DNA from: CADEDV01 sp048498035 | GTDB taxonomy: Bacteria; Bacteroidota; Bacteroidia; Chitinophagales; Chitinophagaceae | Direction of reading: 5' to 3' | Length of the DNA stretch: 64,000 bases | NCBI GenBank assembly: GCA_048498035.1 | Contig: JBEHYT010000017.1 | Location: forward strand, 23,106-87,105 | Part shown: positions 1 to 8,190 of the stretch, piece by piece | Layout of the letters: the number at the start of each line of letters is the position of its first letter | Position numbering within the stretch: position 1 is the first letter of the stretch | Made by a program: the position numbers and the translations under genes | The notes under the pieces: generated by a model | The model's input: only the letters and a program-made list of their open reading frames with translations | What the model was told of the DNA's origin: nothing | Databases searched by the model: none

Positions 1-1113
1 GGTCAACTCCGAAAAGAAATGATGATTACGATTATTCACATAATAATCGTGCGTATAACTCGTACCACTGGGATAGGTATAACAAAACTGGTAATCCTCT
101 TTCTTCATGAAATAAGACGACAACCCGGCTGCGCCGAAAAAACCACTTCTCCCGGCTCCGTTGAGTCGCCAGCCTATCGATATAGGCACCTCATACACCT
201 GGCAATCCGCATTAATCCGCTCCAGGTTTGCCGAAGGCATCGTTGTCGCAAAATGATAATCAACAGGCCGTGCCGAATACACTTTCTGCACCGCATAAAA
301 CCCCGTTCGGAAGAAAAGATGACTGGCGTTATAACTTACACCAAACCCCTTCACCATACGCACCGAACCATAATTGCCAGCTACCGCGCTGATATCCGGC
401 CCGGCCGTAATACTCATTGCCCATCCATAATCCTTTTTTCGGCCTTCGGCCGATTTTTTCGAAGCAGCAGTAGCAGCCTTTTTCGAACCAGCAGTGTCAG
501 CGCCTGCCATTAGCGCAGCAGATGAGCCCGACGGGACATTTTTTTGCGCGGCAGTTTCTGTCAACGGTGCCAACACGTTTTTTCCAACCAGGGGCGACTG
601 TGATTGCACGTCCCCGACAGCATTATCACCGTCAGTTCCAGCCACTTCGCGATCATCGCTTCTGCCGCCAGCCGGGACGTTAGACCGTTGCGTTAGCTGG
701 TTGATTTCCTGTGTGTTATTGTCGACGTTAGTTCGCTGACGCGAAAAATGCAGAAGCGCCCCGGCAGGGGCATCCGTTTGGGTCAACATCGAATTAGAGG
801 GCCCGAGGAGCCCCGATTTGCCCGAATTACCTGCCATTCGCTGGTCGGCAGCAGGCGACAAATGCGTGGCTGCAAGCGGCTGTAAATCGATCCTGGCATG
901 CCTTCGCGCGCGGCTGATCAATAAACCTGCCCCGCCGCCGGAAGCCAGCAGGAACAGCAACAGGAAGAAAATAATCCTTCTGCGCCGGTCTTTTTTTACC
1001 GGCAGGTATTCATCCAGCATTTTTTCCATGCGGCTCCATGCCTGTGCATCATAGGCGGGATGGTGATGATCTGCTGCATCCCGGATCTTCCTGTCAAACT
1101 CTTCAAACGACAT
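1..1113 (-). CDS. Membrane protein with N-terminal cytoplasmic segment and outer-membrane-barrel-like C-terminus, partner of the ECF sigma factor (partial, C-terminus outside window)
   Basis: An open minus-strand frame starts at the ATG at 1113 and runs off the window edge without a stop (371 codons visible). It overlaps the 3' end of the sigma gene by 11 bp, so the two are probably translationally coupled. The N-terminus begins MSFEEFDRKIRDAAD and is His/Asp-rich (about residues 1-40), followed by a basic patch KKDRRRR and one hydrophobic helix (about 47-66). A long low-complexity Ala/Ser/Thr/Asn linker follows. From about residue 230 the sequence has alternating aromatic/polar strands typical of a beta-barrel domain (GWAMSITAGPDISAVAG onward). 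In Bacteroidota such proteins are commonly encoded just after ECF sigma factors and are annotated as PorT-like outer-membrane-beta-barrel proteins. The cytoplasmic segment may serve as the anti-sigma part. That role is inference. Confidence 0.75.
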   Translation of the reverse strand, partial: MSFEEFDRKIRDAADHHHPAYDAQAWSRMEKMLDEYLPVKKDRRRRIIFFLLLFLLASGGGAGLLISRARRHARIDLQPLAATHLSPAADQRMAGNSGKSGLLGPSNSMLTQTDAPAGALLHFSRQRTNVDNNTQEINQLTQRSNVPAGGRSDDREVAGTDGDNAVGDVQSQSPLVGKNVLAPLTETAAQKNVPSGSSAALMAGADTAGSKKAATAASKKSAEGRKKDYGWAMSITAGPDISAVAGNYGSVRMVKGFGVSYNASHLFFRTGFYAVQKVYSARPVDYHFATTMPSANLERINADCQVYEVPISIGWRLNGAGRSGFFGAAGLSSYFMKKEDYQFCYTYPSGTSYTHDYYVNNRNHHFFSELT

Positions 1114-1729
1114 TTTTTGCAGTTTCAGTTGGGTTTTGTTTGGCTAATATTTTTTGCAGTTGCCTCCTCGCCTTGGATAAATTTGATTTGGAAGTGCCCG
1201 CAGAAATACCGAGTTGAACGGCAATTTCTTCATGACTTAATCCTTCAATAATAAACAGATTCAACACCGCCCTGTACCCGGGCGACAAATCCTGGATGCC
1301 ACGGATGATCTCCTCGTAGGATATCCGGTCAATCGCATCCTCTCCGCCTACCGGCACCTGGATAATGCGACTATCCAGTTCCACCACCATCTTGTGTTTG
1401 TGATTTTTCCGGAAATGATCAATCGCCGTATACACCATGATCTTTCTCAACCATCCTTTAAACGAACTGATCACATCCGCATAGGCAGGGCTGTAGTGAT
1501 GAATTTCCCTGAACACTTTCAGGAAGCCATCATTCAGAATTTCCACCGCATCCTCCTGGTTGCTGGTATAGCGATCGCAAATGGCCATGGCATAGCCATA
1601 GAAAGAGTTGTATAGAATTTTCTGACTCTCTCTCCTGTTCAGGGCACAAGCCCTGATATGGTGGGTAAGTTCATCTGCTGACAGCAACGCCGGTGCGGTT
1701 TCGTTTTTAAATCGTTTTGCCGGGGCCAA
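1103..1729 (-). CDS. RNA polymerase sigma factor, ECF subfamily
   Basis: A 208-residue sigma-70 family protein. Region 2 is recognisable at about residues 37-105 (FYGYAMAICDRYTSNQEDA, then the FKGWLRKIMVYTAIDHFRK core-binding/-10 segment). Region 4 is at about 140-195, with the helix-turn-helix YEEI...GLSHEEIAVQLGISAGTSKSN. The only possible start in this frame is a TTG at 1729, because an in-frame TGA lies 18 nt upstream. The gene precedes and overlaps the membrane/barrel gene, a pairing common in Bacteroidota, where the second protein is thought to control the sigma factor. The regulon is unknown; nothing nearby carries a distinctive target promoter. It is more distant from the FecR-type sigma factor at 12697-13257 than paralogs usually are within one uptake class. 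Confidence 0.9.
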   Translation of the reverse strand: MAPAKRFKNETAPALLSADELTHHIRACALNRRESQKILYNSFYGYAMAICDRYTSNQEDAVEILNDGFLKVFREIHHYSPAYADVISSFKGWLRKIMVYTAIDHFRKNHKHKMVVELDSRIIQVPVGGEDAIDRISYEEIIRGIQDLSPGYRAVLNLFIIEGLSHEEIAVQLGISAGTSKSNLSKARRQLQKILAKQNPTETAKNVV

Positions 1730-1796
1730 AAGTTGCCTCGCGCTTCACAAAAACGTTCTTCGTATTGAATGCCGGTAATCAACTACTGACCAACGC

Positions 1797-3848
1797 TCAG
1801 CCGGCCGCTGGCCGGAAGTTGAGCCCCATATTATAAAAGAAAAAAGCCCATTTATCGGTTTGCTCTGCAATGATCTGTGCCGTACTCATCCCTGCGCCAT
1901 GCCCTGCATTCACGTTAATCCGTATCAATACCGGGTTTGGGCCCCGTTGGTGTGCCTGCAAGGTAGCAGCAAATTTGAAAGAATGCGCCGGCACCACCCT
2001 GTCATCATGATCCGCCGTGGTAATCAATACCGCCGGGTAATTGGCGTCCCGCACATTATGAAGCGGTGAATAGCCATATAGATAGGAAAACATTTCTTCA
2101 CTTTGTTCTGCGGTTCCGTAATCATACGCCCAACCGGCACCCGCCGTAAAGCGATGATAACGCAGCATGTCAAGCACACCAACCGCAGGGAACGCTACTT
2201 TACAGCAATCCGGTTGCTGCGTGATACAGGCACCCACTAATAACCCGCCGTTACTTCCACCCGCAATGGCGAGCCGTTCCCTGTTTGTATAACCTTCCGC
2301 CACCAGGTAGTCCATAGCGGCCAGGAAATCATCAAACACCTGCTGCTTTTTCATCCCAATCCCCTGCTGGTGCCATTGGGCGCCATATTCTCCACCGCCA
2401 CGCAGGTTGGCAACCGCGTAGATACCACCGTTCTCCAACAACAACAGGTTGGAAACACTGAATGAAGGCGTCAGGCTTACGCCAAAGCCGCCATATCCAT
2501 ACAGCAGGCAGGGATTGCTACCGTCCGGCACAACATCCTTTCTTGCAGTAATGATCATCGGAATACGCGTACCATCACTGCTCGTATAAAACACCTGCGT
2601 CGACGAGTACCGCGATGGATCAAACCGGATAGCCGAAGATTTATAAACCGAACTAAGCCCGTCGGCAATATCCATCCGGTACACCGTAAACGGTTGCGTA
2701 TAGGAAGCAAAACCATAAAAAAGATCCTTATCCTCCAATCGCGCATCAAATCCCATGGCCGATCCGGGACCGGGCAAATCAACAACCCGCACCAATCGTC
2801 CGTCCCGGTCAAATTGCTCTACATAAGACACCGCATGTTGCAGGTAAGAACAGAAAAAATAGCCGCCTGCCGAAGAACATTCCAGCGTTTCCGGCCGCGC
2901 AGGGATCAACGTTTCCCAATTTGCTTCAGCCGGTTGCTGCAACGGCACCCGAACCAGCTTGCCGGTTGGCGCATTTCTATCAGTCTGGATATAAAAAAAA
3001 GAGCCGTCTGTATCAACAACCGTATGCTGATTTTTCATATCGGCAACAATCGTCACAAATTCATTCTTCGGATCTGAAAGATCTTTTACCAACACCGCAT
3101 TACCATAGGTTTCATTGGCAAGATACACCACCAGCCATCGTTCATCTTCCGTAACCTGCGAAGAAATATAGCGCGTTGGTTGCTCATCACTGCCATACAC
3201 CAGCTCATCACTCACCTGCGGGGTGCCCACGCGGTGATAAAATAATTTGTGGTTGAAGGTAAGCCCCGACAATTCACTTGTACCTGCTTCCCGCGCATAG
3301 GTGCTGTAAAAAAAACCATCATTCCCTTTCCAACTGGCGCCGGTAAATTTTACCTGCAATTGTTCTTCCATTACAGTTCCTGACGCAGCATCACGGATAT
3401 GAAGCGTTTGCCAATCGGTGCCACCGGCAGAGATCATATAAGCAACCCTTGAGCCGTCTTTGGTAAAATAAACGCCTGCCAGGGAGGAAGTACCATCAGC
3501 AGAAAATGTATTGGGGTCCAGGAACACTTCTGCTACGCCTGCTTTTGATTCGCGGTATAAGACCGACTGGTTTTGCAACCCTGAATTTCGATAGTAGTAG
3601 GTATACCCGCCATATCGGAATGGTAGCGAATATTTTTCATAATTGAAAAGCTGTTCATAGCGTTGGCGGATCTTTTCCCGGAAAGGAATATTGGACAGGT
3701 ATTTATTGGTAACTTCATTTTGAGATCGGACCCAGGCTGCTGTCTCCTCACTCCTGTCATCTTCCAGCCAGCGATAAGGGTCTTTTACTTCCTTTCCAAA
3801 ATAGAAATCGGAAACCCGGTCATCTTTACGTGTCTCAGGATAATTCAC
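1797..3848 (-). CDS. Prolyl oligopeptidase family serine peptidase (S9A)
   Basis: A 683-residue protein with the full prolyl oligopeptidase architecture: an N-terminal seven-bladed beta-propeller (about residues 70-400) and a C-terminal alpha/beta hydrolase. The catalytic triad is visible as Ser532 in GGSNGG, the Asp in DHDDRVVP (about 613-616) and His650 in NAGHGAG. The N-terminus YPETRKDD...DPYRWLEDD is the usual start of the family, so the GTG at 3848 is chosen. No signal peptide is present, unlike many Bacteroidota homologs that are periplasmic, which implies a cytoplasmic enzyme cleaving short proline-containing peptides. It follows the NTF2-like gene after 20 bp and may share its transcript with gntK. 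Confidence 0.93.
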   Translation of the reverse strand: MNYPETRKDDRVSDFYFGKEVKDPYRWLEDDRSEETAAWVRSQNEVTNKYLSNIPFREKIRQRYEQLFNYEKYSLPFRYGGYTYYYRNSGLQNQSVLYRESKAGVAEVFLDPNTFSADGTSSLAGVYFTKDGSRVAYMISAGGTDWQTLHIRDAASGTVMEEQLQVKFTGASWKGNDGFFYSTYAREAGTSELSGLTFNHKLFYHRVGTPQVSDELVYGSDEQPTRYISSQVTEDERWLVVYLANETYGNAVLVKDLSDPKNEFVTIVADMKNQHTVVDTDGSFFYIQTDRNAPTGKLVRVPLQQPAEANWETLIPARPETLECSSAGGYFFCSYLQHAVSYVEQFDRDGRLVRVVDLPGPGSAMGFDARLEDKDLFYGFASYTQPFTVYRMDIADGLSSVYKSSAIRFDPSRYSSTQVFYTSSDGTRIPMIITARKDVVPDGSNPCLLYGYGGFGVSLTPSFSVSNLLLLENGGIYAVANLRGGGEYGAQWHQQGIGMKKQQVFDDFLAAMDYLVAEGYTNRERLAIAGGSNGGLLVGACITQQPDCCKVAFPAVGVLDMLRYHRFTAGAGWAYDYGTAEQSEEMFSYLYGYSPLHNVRDANYPAVLITTADHDDRVVPAHSFKFAATLQAHQRGPNPVLIRINVNAGHGAGMSTAQIIAEQTDKWAFFFYNMGLNFRPAAG

Positions 3849-3868
3849 AAACTCTTTTTTTCAATGAT

Positions 3869-4300
3869 TTATTCATGCCACTCAGCGGTGGTCTGGTGAG
3901 AAAGCAAGATCCAGTGTTTATTGCGGAATGCATACACGCGCACATAACGAAGATAATAATGATCTTCCCGCGACGGATTTACTTTGATGATCGCCATTTT
4001 ACCTTTCACAATACCCACCTCATCATGCAATTCAACGCGTACGGAATCATGCTGACGCTTTGTATAATCCGCGCGACCAACTGTTTTTAACCAGCCCGAC
4101 TTACCTTCCACTTTGCCGCTGCCATGGCTAAATACAAAATCATCTGCATAAAAGCCAGCCAGTGCTGTGGTGTCTTTGGCCACCACAAGGTCGTCGAGAT
4201 GCTGGTTAAAACGTGCAAGACTGAGTGTATCCCGGGTGGCATACTGCGCCATCACAACGGTTCCCGTGAGGCTCAGCAAAAATGACAGCATTAGTTTCAT
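3869..4300 (-). CDS. Secreted NTF2-like/SnoaL-fold protein (DUF4440-like)
   Basis: A 143-residue protein with a clear signal peptide (MKLMLSFLLSLTGTVVMAQ). The mature part has the small alpha+beta NTF2-like pattern: an N-terminal helix (FNQHLDDLVVAKDTTAL), the strand-turn FYADDFVFSHGSG, and paired C-terminal strands ending with YVRVYAFRNKHWILLSHQ. Families of this fold act as small-molecule enzymes or binding proteins. No catalytic residue can be assigned here, so the substrate is unknown. It starts 1 bp after the gntK stop codon, which suggests co-transcription and perhaps translational coupling with gntK. Confidence 0.8.
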   Translation of the reverse strand: MKLMLSFLLSLTGTVVMAQYATRDTLSLARFNQHLDDLVVAKDTTALAGFYADDFVFSHGSGKVEGKSGWLKTVGRADYTKRQHDSVRVELHDEVGIVKGKMAIIKVNPSREDHYYLRYVRVYAFRNKHWILLSHQTTAEWHE

Positions 4301-4301
4301 T

Positions 4302-4808
4302 TTATAAATGTAAGGAACCCTGCAGATAAGCGAGAATATCTGTTACGACTTGGTCAACAGGTTGGGAAATATCCGGGCAAAATGCGCTTTCCGGGGCCTC
4401 GGCAATGGCCAGTTGCGAGGGTAATAAACCGACCGGCATAAAATGACCGCTGCGCCCTTCCATGCGTTTTTTTAACAGCAGTGGATTGCCCTGCAACCAG
4501 ATCCAGCGGCACTGTTCGCCCAGGCCGTTTTGCAATAATTCCCGGTATTCAGCTTTCAGGGCAGAGCAGGCTATTACAGCGCCTGCTGCGCGATGTTCAA
4601 GCGCAAGCTGATGCAGCGCCTGTAACCAGGGCAGCCTGTCGGCATCAGTCAATGCAATGCCCGCATGCATTTTTTCGCGGTTGAGCGAACTGTGAAAATC
4701 GTCTGCATCAAAAAAAGGCACCCTTAATTGAGTGGCGAGTTTGACTCCAATGGTCGTTTTTCCCGATCCGGTAACACCGGCGATAAAAATGATGCCTGGA
4801 TTGTCCAT
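4302..4808 (-). CDS. gntK: Gluconokinase, GntK/IdnK type
   Basis: A 168-residue P-loop kinase, the normal length for thermoresistant-type gluconokinase. The Walker A motif is GVTGSGKTT (about residues 10-18). The family signatures DADDFH and REKMHAGIALTDADRLPWL follow, then CSALKAEYRE and the lid segment RMEGRSGHFMPVGLLPSQ. The enzyme phosphorylates D-gluconate to 6-phosphogluconate for the pentose-phosphate or Entner-Doudoroff route. No gluconate permease or gluconate-specific regulator is adjacent, so the substrate source is not shown by context. The ATG at 4808 gives the canonical N-terminus. Confidence 0.93.
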   Translation of the reverse strand: MDNPGIIFIAGVTGSGKTTIGVKLATQLRVPFFDADDFHSSLNREKMHAGIALTDADRLPWLQALHQLALEHRAAGAVIACSALKAEYRELLQNGLGEQCRWIWLQGNPLLLKKRMEGRSGHFMPVGLLPSQLAIAEAPESAFCPDISQPVDQVVTDILAYLQGSLHL

Positions 4809-4994
4809 AAATTCAAAACCAGTTTAGTGAACGGAAGCAGAAACCAGGCCAACAGCGCCTTGATTCTCAATAAGTCTAAAATACGGGAACTTACTGCCGG
4901 CAGTTGAGAAAAGTCAATTTTTAAAAAGCCGTCCCACCGGCTTCCGCAGTTTCTTTCAATTTTATTAACTTGGGAAAGAGCCTTTTACCGCCAC

Positions 4995-5939
4995 ATGTAT
5001 TGGCAACCTTTATCCCATAGTAAATTCGCCTGGCACAACGACGGTCCGCCGCCTGCCTTGCAGTTAGCCGGTGCCCGCATCTTTCGCACGTCCGGCGCTT
5101 TCGGGAGCATTTGCCTCCAGGAACTGCACCAGGGCAATTACAGTCTTCTTCTAAGCATCCTGGACCTCCGCCATAAATTTACAGGATTGTTTCATTCACC
5201 TCCCGGAAGTCTGCATACGAGAATCCTGCTGAAAGGACATGAAAAAAGACAACTCCCATCCGGAAATTCATGTGCGCTCCGCAGACACCAGTTTACCGCC
5301 ATCGTAGCAGGCTCTGTAGAAAAAATTGCATACGACAAAGATCTGCACATCAGTTTTGACATCTTTTTTAAGCCCGGGATGCTTCGCGAAATAAGTCCGG
5401 CATTCCCATTCGTAAAACGACTGCTTTCTGCCGCAAAGCCAAACTGTACGGAACCACAGTGGGCCGATGTTCAAACGCTAGACGCGATACATGCCATCCT
5501 CGATTGTCCGCATGAAGAACAACTCCGGAGAACCTACTTTTTTAACAATCGCGTGCGTGATCTGCTGCTCAATATCCTGGTACAGTCGCAAACTGCGCAC
5601 TCCCCTTCCGTGGAAATGACAGACCAGGAAATAAAAGCAGTACAACGCGCCCGGGAGATCATTGTGAGCAACCTGGCAGATCATGTTACGATCCGTGACC
5701 TGGCCCGCATCGTGTTGCTGAATGAATACCAGTTCAAACTCGCTTTTAAAACCATCCACGGCGTTGGCCCATACGGTTTCCTGGTAGCTACACGCATGAA
5801 GAAAGCCCGCGAACTTCTCCTGCAGGGATTATCTATTAAAGAAGTTGCGATCAGGTTTGGCTATCGCCCCTCTGTATTCACTACTTCGTTTCGCGATTTT
5901 TTTGGTTACCCGCCCAGCGCAGTTCGCAGAATGAACTGA
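4995..5939 (+). CDS. AraC family transcriptional regulator
   Basis: A 314-residue protein. The C-terminal hundred residues form two AraC helix-turn-helix motifs: IVSNLADHVTIRDLARIVLL followed by NEYQFKLAFKTIHGVGPYGF, then GLSIKEVAIRFGYRPSVFTT with the closing FRDFFGYPPSAVRR. The N-terminal two thirds resemble the uncharacterised ligand or dimerisation domain of many Bacteroidota AraC proteins, with no recognisable cupin motif. It lies immediately upstream of, and on the same strand as, the MauE-type gene. The intergenic region holds a motif (5950-5988) that is repeated in front of the Crp/Fnr gene at 14359, so both may be targets. The target assignment is inference. Confidence 0.93.
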   Translation: MYWQPLSHSKFAWHNDGPPPALQLAGARIFRTSGAFGSICLQELHQGNYSLLLSILDLRHKFTGLFHSPPGSLHTRILLKGHEKRQLPSGNSCALRRHQFTAIVAGSVEKIAYDKDLHISFDIFFKPGMLREISPAFPFVKRLLSAAKPNCTEPQWADVQTLDAIHAILDCPHEEQLRRTYFFNNRVRDLLLNILVQSQTAHSPSVEMTDQEIKAVQRAREIIVSNLADHVTIRDLARIVLLNEYQFKLAFKTIHGVGPYGFLVATRMKKARELLLQGLSIKEVAIRFGYRPSVFTTSFRDFFGYPPSAVRRMN

Positions 5940-5949
5940 CAATCAACAA

Positions 5950-5988
5950 TCCTCCTTTTTCCGAATGTTTTACTCCCGATTCCGAAAG
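5950..5988 (+). promoter_or_regulatory. Candidate AraC operator upstream of MauE operon (copy 1 of a shared motif)
   Basis: This 39-bp stretch aligns without gaps to 14277-14315 with 29 identities. The central 13 bp AATGTTTTACTCC is identical in both. The motif contains internally repeated TTCC blocks (TTTTTCC, GATTCC) about 21 bp apart, the arrangement expected for an AraC-type protein contacting two major grooves. It sits between the AraC gene and the gene it probably controls. Confidence 0.5.
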
Positions 5989-6043
5989 CGATTAATTTGG
6001 ATATCCCACCGCGCTTTCCGCAATTTGCAGGAAACGATCACGC

Positions 6044-6490
6044 ATGAAAAAAATTTTCTTTTCAGAAACATTTGTTCTCATCGTGTCGTTTATCTTCATC
6101 CTGCTTTTTACATATACAGCCATTAATAAATTACTTCGCTTCGATGGGTTCGCGTACTCTATCCGCCGGGTGCCCGGCATTTTTCTTAATCCACGCAGTA
6201 TCGCCGCCGGTGTTATCGTGGCAGAGTTGATCGCAACAGGTTTACTACTCGTTAATGCGCTGCGAAAATGGGGATTGCTGCTCTGCTGCCTGCTGCTATT
6301 GCTATTCTCCGGGTACATCATTTACATGTTGTTGGCAGATCGAAACCTGCCCTGCTCCTGTGGAGGAATTCTGAGAGAGTTATCGTGGCGGCAACACCTG
6401 CTGCTCAACCTGCTATTGGCACTGGCAGCCGCATGGGCTTTTGTAGTGGAGCGAAAAAGAATGCGACGCATTAACACGTCATCAAATTAA
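6044..6490 (+). CDS. MauE/DoxX-like redox-associated inner membrane protein
   Basis: A 148-residue protein with four predicted transmembrane helices (about residues 8-25, 48-70, 75-95 and 115-135). Between helices 3 and 4 lies the family signature NLPCSCGGIL...LSWRQHLLLN, which carries a CxC cysteine pair next to the membrane. Members of the MauE/DoxX redox-associated group are thought to pass electrons for disulfide handling, as MauE does for methylamine dehydrogenase maturation. The next gene, 7 bp downstream, encodes a small exported protein with a conserved-looking Cys pair, a plausible substrate. Regulation is probably by the upstream AraC protein. Electron donor and substrate are not established. 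Confidence 0.85.
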   Translation: MKKIFFSETFVLIVSFIFILLFTYTAINKLLRFDGFAYSIRRVPGIFLNPRSIAAGVIVAELIATGLLLVNALRKWGLLLCCLLLLLFSGYIIYMLLADRNLPCSCGGILRELSWRQHLLLNLLLALAAAWAFVVERKRMRRINTSSN

Positions 6491-6497
6491 GAACGAT

Positions 6498-6815
6498 ATG
6501 AAAAAGATCATTCCTGGCATCATTGCCATTGTATGCGGACTTACACTCAATGCATTTACATTACCATCCACCCAGGTATCAAAAAATGCAACTGCTGATC
6601 CACAGTTGGTGTGGTACGAAGTTGAACCAGGATTTTTTATTGTGCCGGAAAATCCTATTAATATCAGCAACCCAATGACAAAATCTCAATTTCTAAGTAC
6701 CTATTCTTTCGCTTGCCATGGCTCAAATGCAGAATGTGTTCGGGGATTTTATCCAGAAGAATTACCGTATGATGAATACCAGGAGGGCGTAATGACCATT
6801 GAAAAAAACCTATGA
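6498..6815 (+). CDS. Small exported two-cysteine protein (DUF6520-like)
   Basis: A 105-residue protein with an N-terminal signal sequence (MKKIIPGIIAIVCGLTLNAF) and a mature part that is acidic and aromatic. It contains one cysteine pair, ACHGSNAECVRGFYPEE, with spacing C-x6-C. Small exported Bacteroidota proteins of this general form, often next to MauE-like genes, are grouped in families such as DUF6520; the similarity is to overall plan and I could not test it. It is encoded 7 bp after the MauE-like gene and ends 1 bp before the convergent susD gene stop. Function unknown: it may be a disulfide-bearing exported peptide whose oxidation depends on the MauE-like partner. Confidence 0.7.
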   Translation: MKKIIPGIIAIVCGLTLNAFTLPSTQVSKNATADPQLVWYEVEPGFFIVPENPINISNPMTKSQFLSTYSFACHGSNAECVRGFYPEELPYDEYQEGVMTIEKNL

Positions 6816-6816
6816 T

Positions 6817-8190
6817 CTAGTAACCGGGATTTTGAGATAGAAACTGGTTCCTGTTTATATCAATGGTAAGTATCGGGTACAATTCGTCAGTGTTTTGCCA
6901 ATCCGGCCCTTTCAGCGGGCCTAATACCGGGTTGCTCCACCCCGCCCTTTTCAAATCCAGCCAGCGATGACCCCATTCTGCAAAAAACTCGTGGCGCCGT
7001 TCTTCCATCAGCAACTGCAGAAAAGACGTTTCATCGCTGGCTGTAACCGGCAGCAATCCTGCCCTTGCACAAATCTCGTTTAACGCAGTAAGCGCCGACG
7101 GCAGCCAGTGCAGTCGCATCCGGCATTCCGCACAAATCAAATACATTTCCGCCAGCCGAAGCACCACGTAATTGCTTGCGCCATTATTACCTGTCCGGTA
7201 TTTTTGCGGGTAGTACAAGCCATTGCCACCAACTGAATAATAGCCCATCCATGCCGGGATACGCCGGTCCTGCGGATGAAAAGACGCCAGCAGTGATGCA
7301 GAAATCGCAACGGGCGGTTTGACCTGGCTGGACGACGGTGAAAAAAACGAAGCTTCTCCCGGTATTCCGTCTGCCACAGGCAGTTGCCAGATCGTTTCGT
7401 GGGATATATCACTAAAAACAGCACCCGGCAAAGCTTCTAACTGGTAATAGCCTGAATGGATTACGTCTTCCGCATTTTGAAGCGCTTCCGTCCATTTACC
7501 CAAATAGAGTTGTACGCGCGCCAGCAACGCCAGCGCAGTATACCGGCAAGGGTGAAACCGATCATTTATTTCGGGCAAATCTGTCAATGCATCCGCCAGG
7601 TCAGTCAATACCTGTTCATACACATCCTGTTCATTCGCCCGCGGCAGAAACCGGTTCACGCGGTAATCAGTATGAACCGTAAGGGGCACCGCCCCAAAAA
7701 GATTAACCAGGTAAAAAAAATGAAATGCACGGACAAACAACATTTCGCCACGTAACCGTCGACTGAGCGTATCCGATACGTGAGAATAATTGTCTGCCAG
7801 TCCTTCCAGCACCGCATTTGCCTGGTAAATGGTTTTGTAGGGGATCGACCAAAGACGCGATAGCCCGATGATGTTGTCCGGAGAAATTTCATTATGCAGG
7901 AACATATCCAGGTCTGCAGAAGGGATCGTTGTCACCAGTTCATCTGCAGATAGCCCGGGATATAACGTCATACCGCCATTTGCCAGCGAGAGGTTATTAA
8001 TAACCATTGACTGGTAAACACCGTTTACCGCTGCGATTGCGCCCTGGTCGGTTGAAAAAATAACCGCACCGGTGAGCATCGTATCCGGCGCAGCTACCTC
8101 TACAAATTTTCGACACCCGGGTGCGATACACAGGCTTATTAGAACGATTAAACGAAAAACGCGTTTACTTAAACGTTGCACGAAATCCAA
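6817..8190 (-). CDS. SusD/RagB family nutrient-binding outer membrane lipoprotein
   Basis: A 457-residue SusD-like protein. It begins with a lipoprotein signal (hydrophobic LIVLISLCIAPGC, lipidated Cys26 by the start used). The TPR-like helical core includes WSIPYKTIYQANAVLEGL and RGEMLFVRAFHFFYLVNLFG, and the C-terminal signature is ELMEERRHEFFAEWGHRWLDLKR in variant form. SusD proteins cap the SusC transporter barrel and bind the nutrient at the cell surface. There is no ATG near the start: the choices are the TTG at 8190, which overlaps susC by 26 bp, or the GTG at 8181. Both imply translational coupling to susC. At about 457 residues it is on the short side for the family. The ligand is unknown. 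Confidence 0.92.
   Translation of the reverse strand: MDFVQRLSKRVFRLIVLISLCIAPGCRKFVEVAAPDTMLTGAVIFSTDQGAIAAVNGVYQSMVINNLSLANGGMTLYPGLSADELVTTIPSADLDMFLHNEISPDNIIGLSRLWSIPYKTIYQANAVLEGLADNYSHVSDTLSRRLRGEMLFVRAFHFFYLVNLFGAVPLTVHTDYRVNRFLPRANEQDVYEQVLTDLADALTDLPEINDRFHPCRYTALALLARVQLYLGKWTEALQNAEDVIHSGYYQLEALPGAVFSDISHETIWQLPVADGIPGEASFFSPSSSQVKPPVAISASLLASFHPQDRRIPAWMGYYSVGGNGLYYPQKYRTGNNGASNYVVLRLAEMYLICAECRMRLHWLPSALTALNEICARAGLLPVTASDETSFLQLLMEERRHEFFAEWGHRWLDLKRAGWSNPVLGPLKGPDWQNTDELYPILTIDINRNQFLSQNPGY

Noticed and set aside
19..1054. Three plus-strand ORFs at 19-513, 494-739 and 818-1054
   Set aside because: They lie opposite an open minus-strand frame that starts at 1113, fits the sigma factor context and has barrel-like composition. 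The plus frames are short, overlapping and low in plausible motifs.
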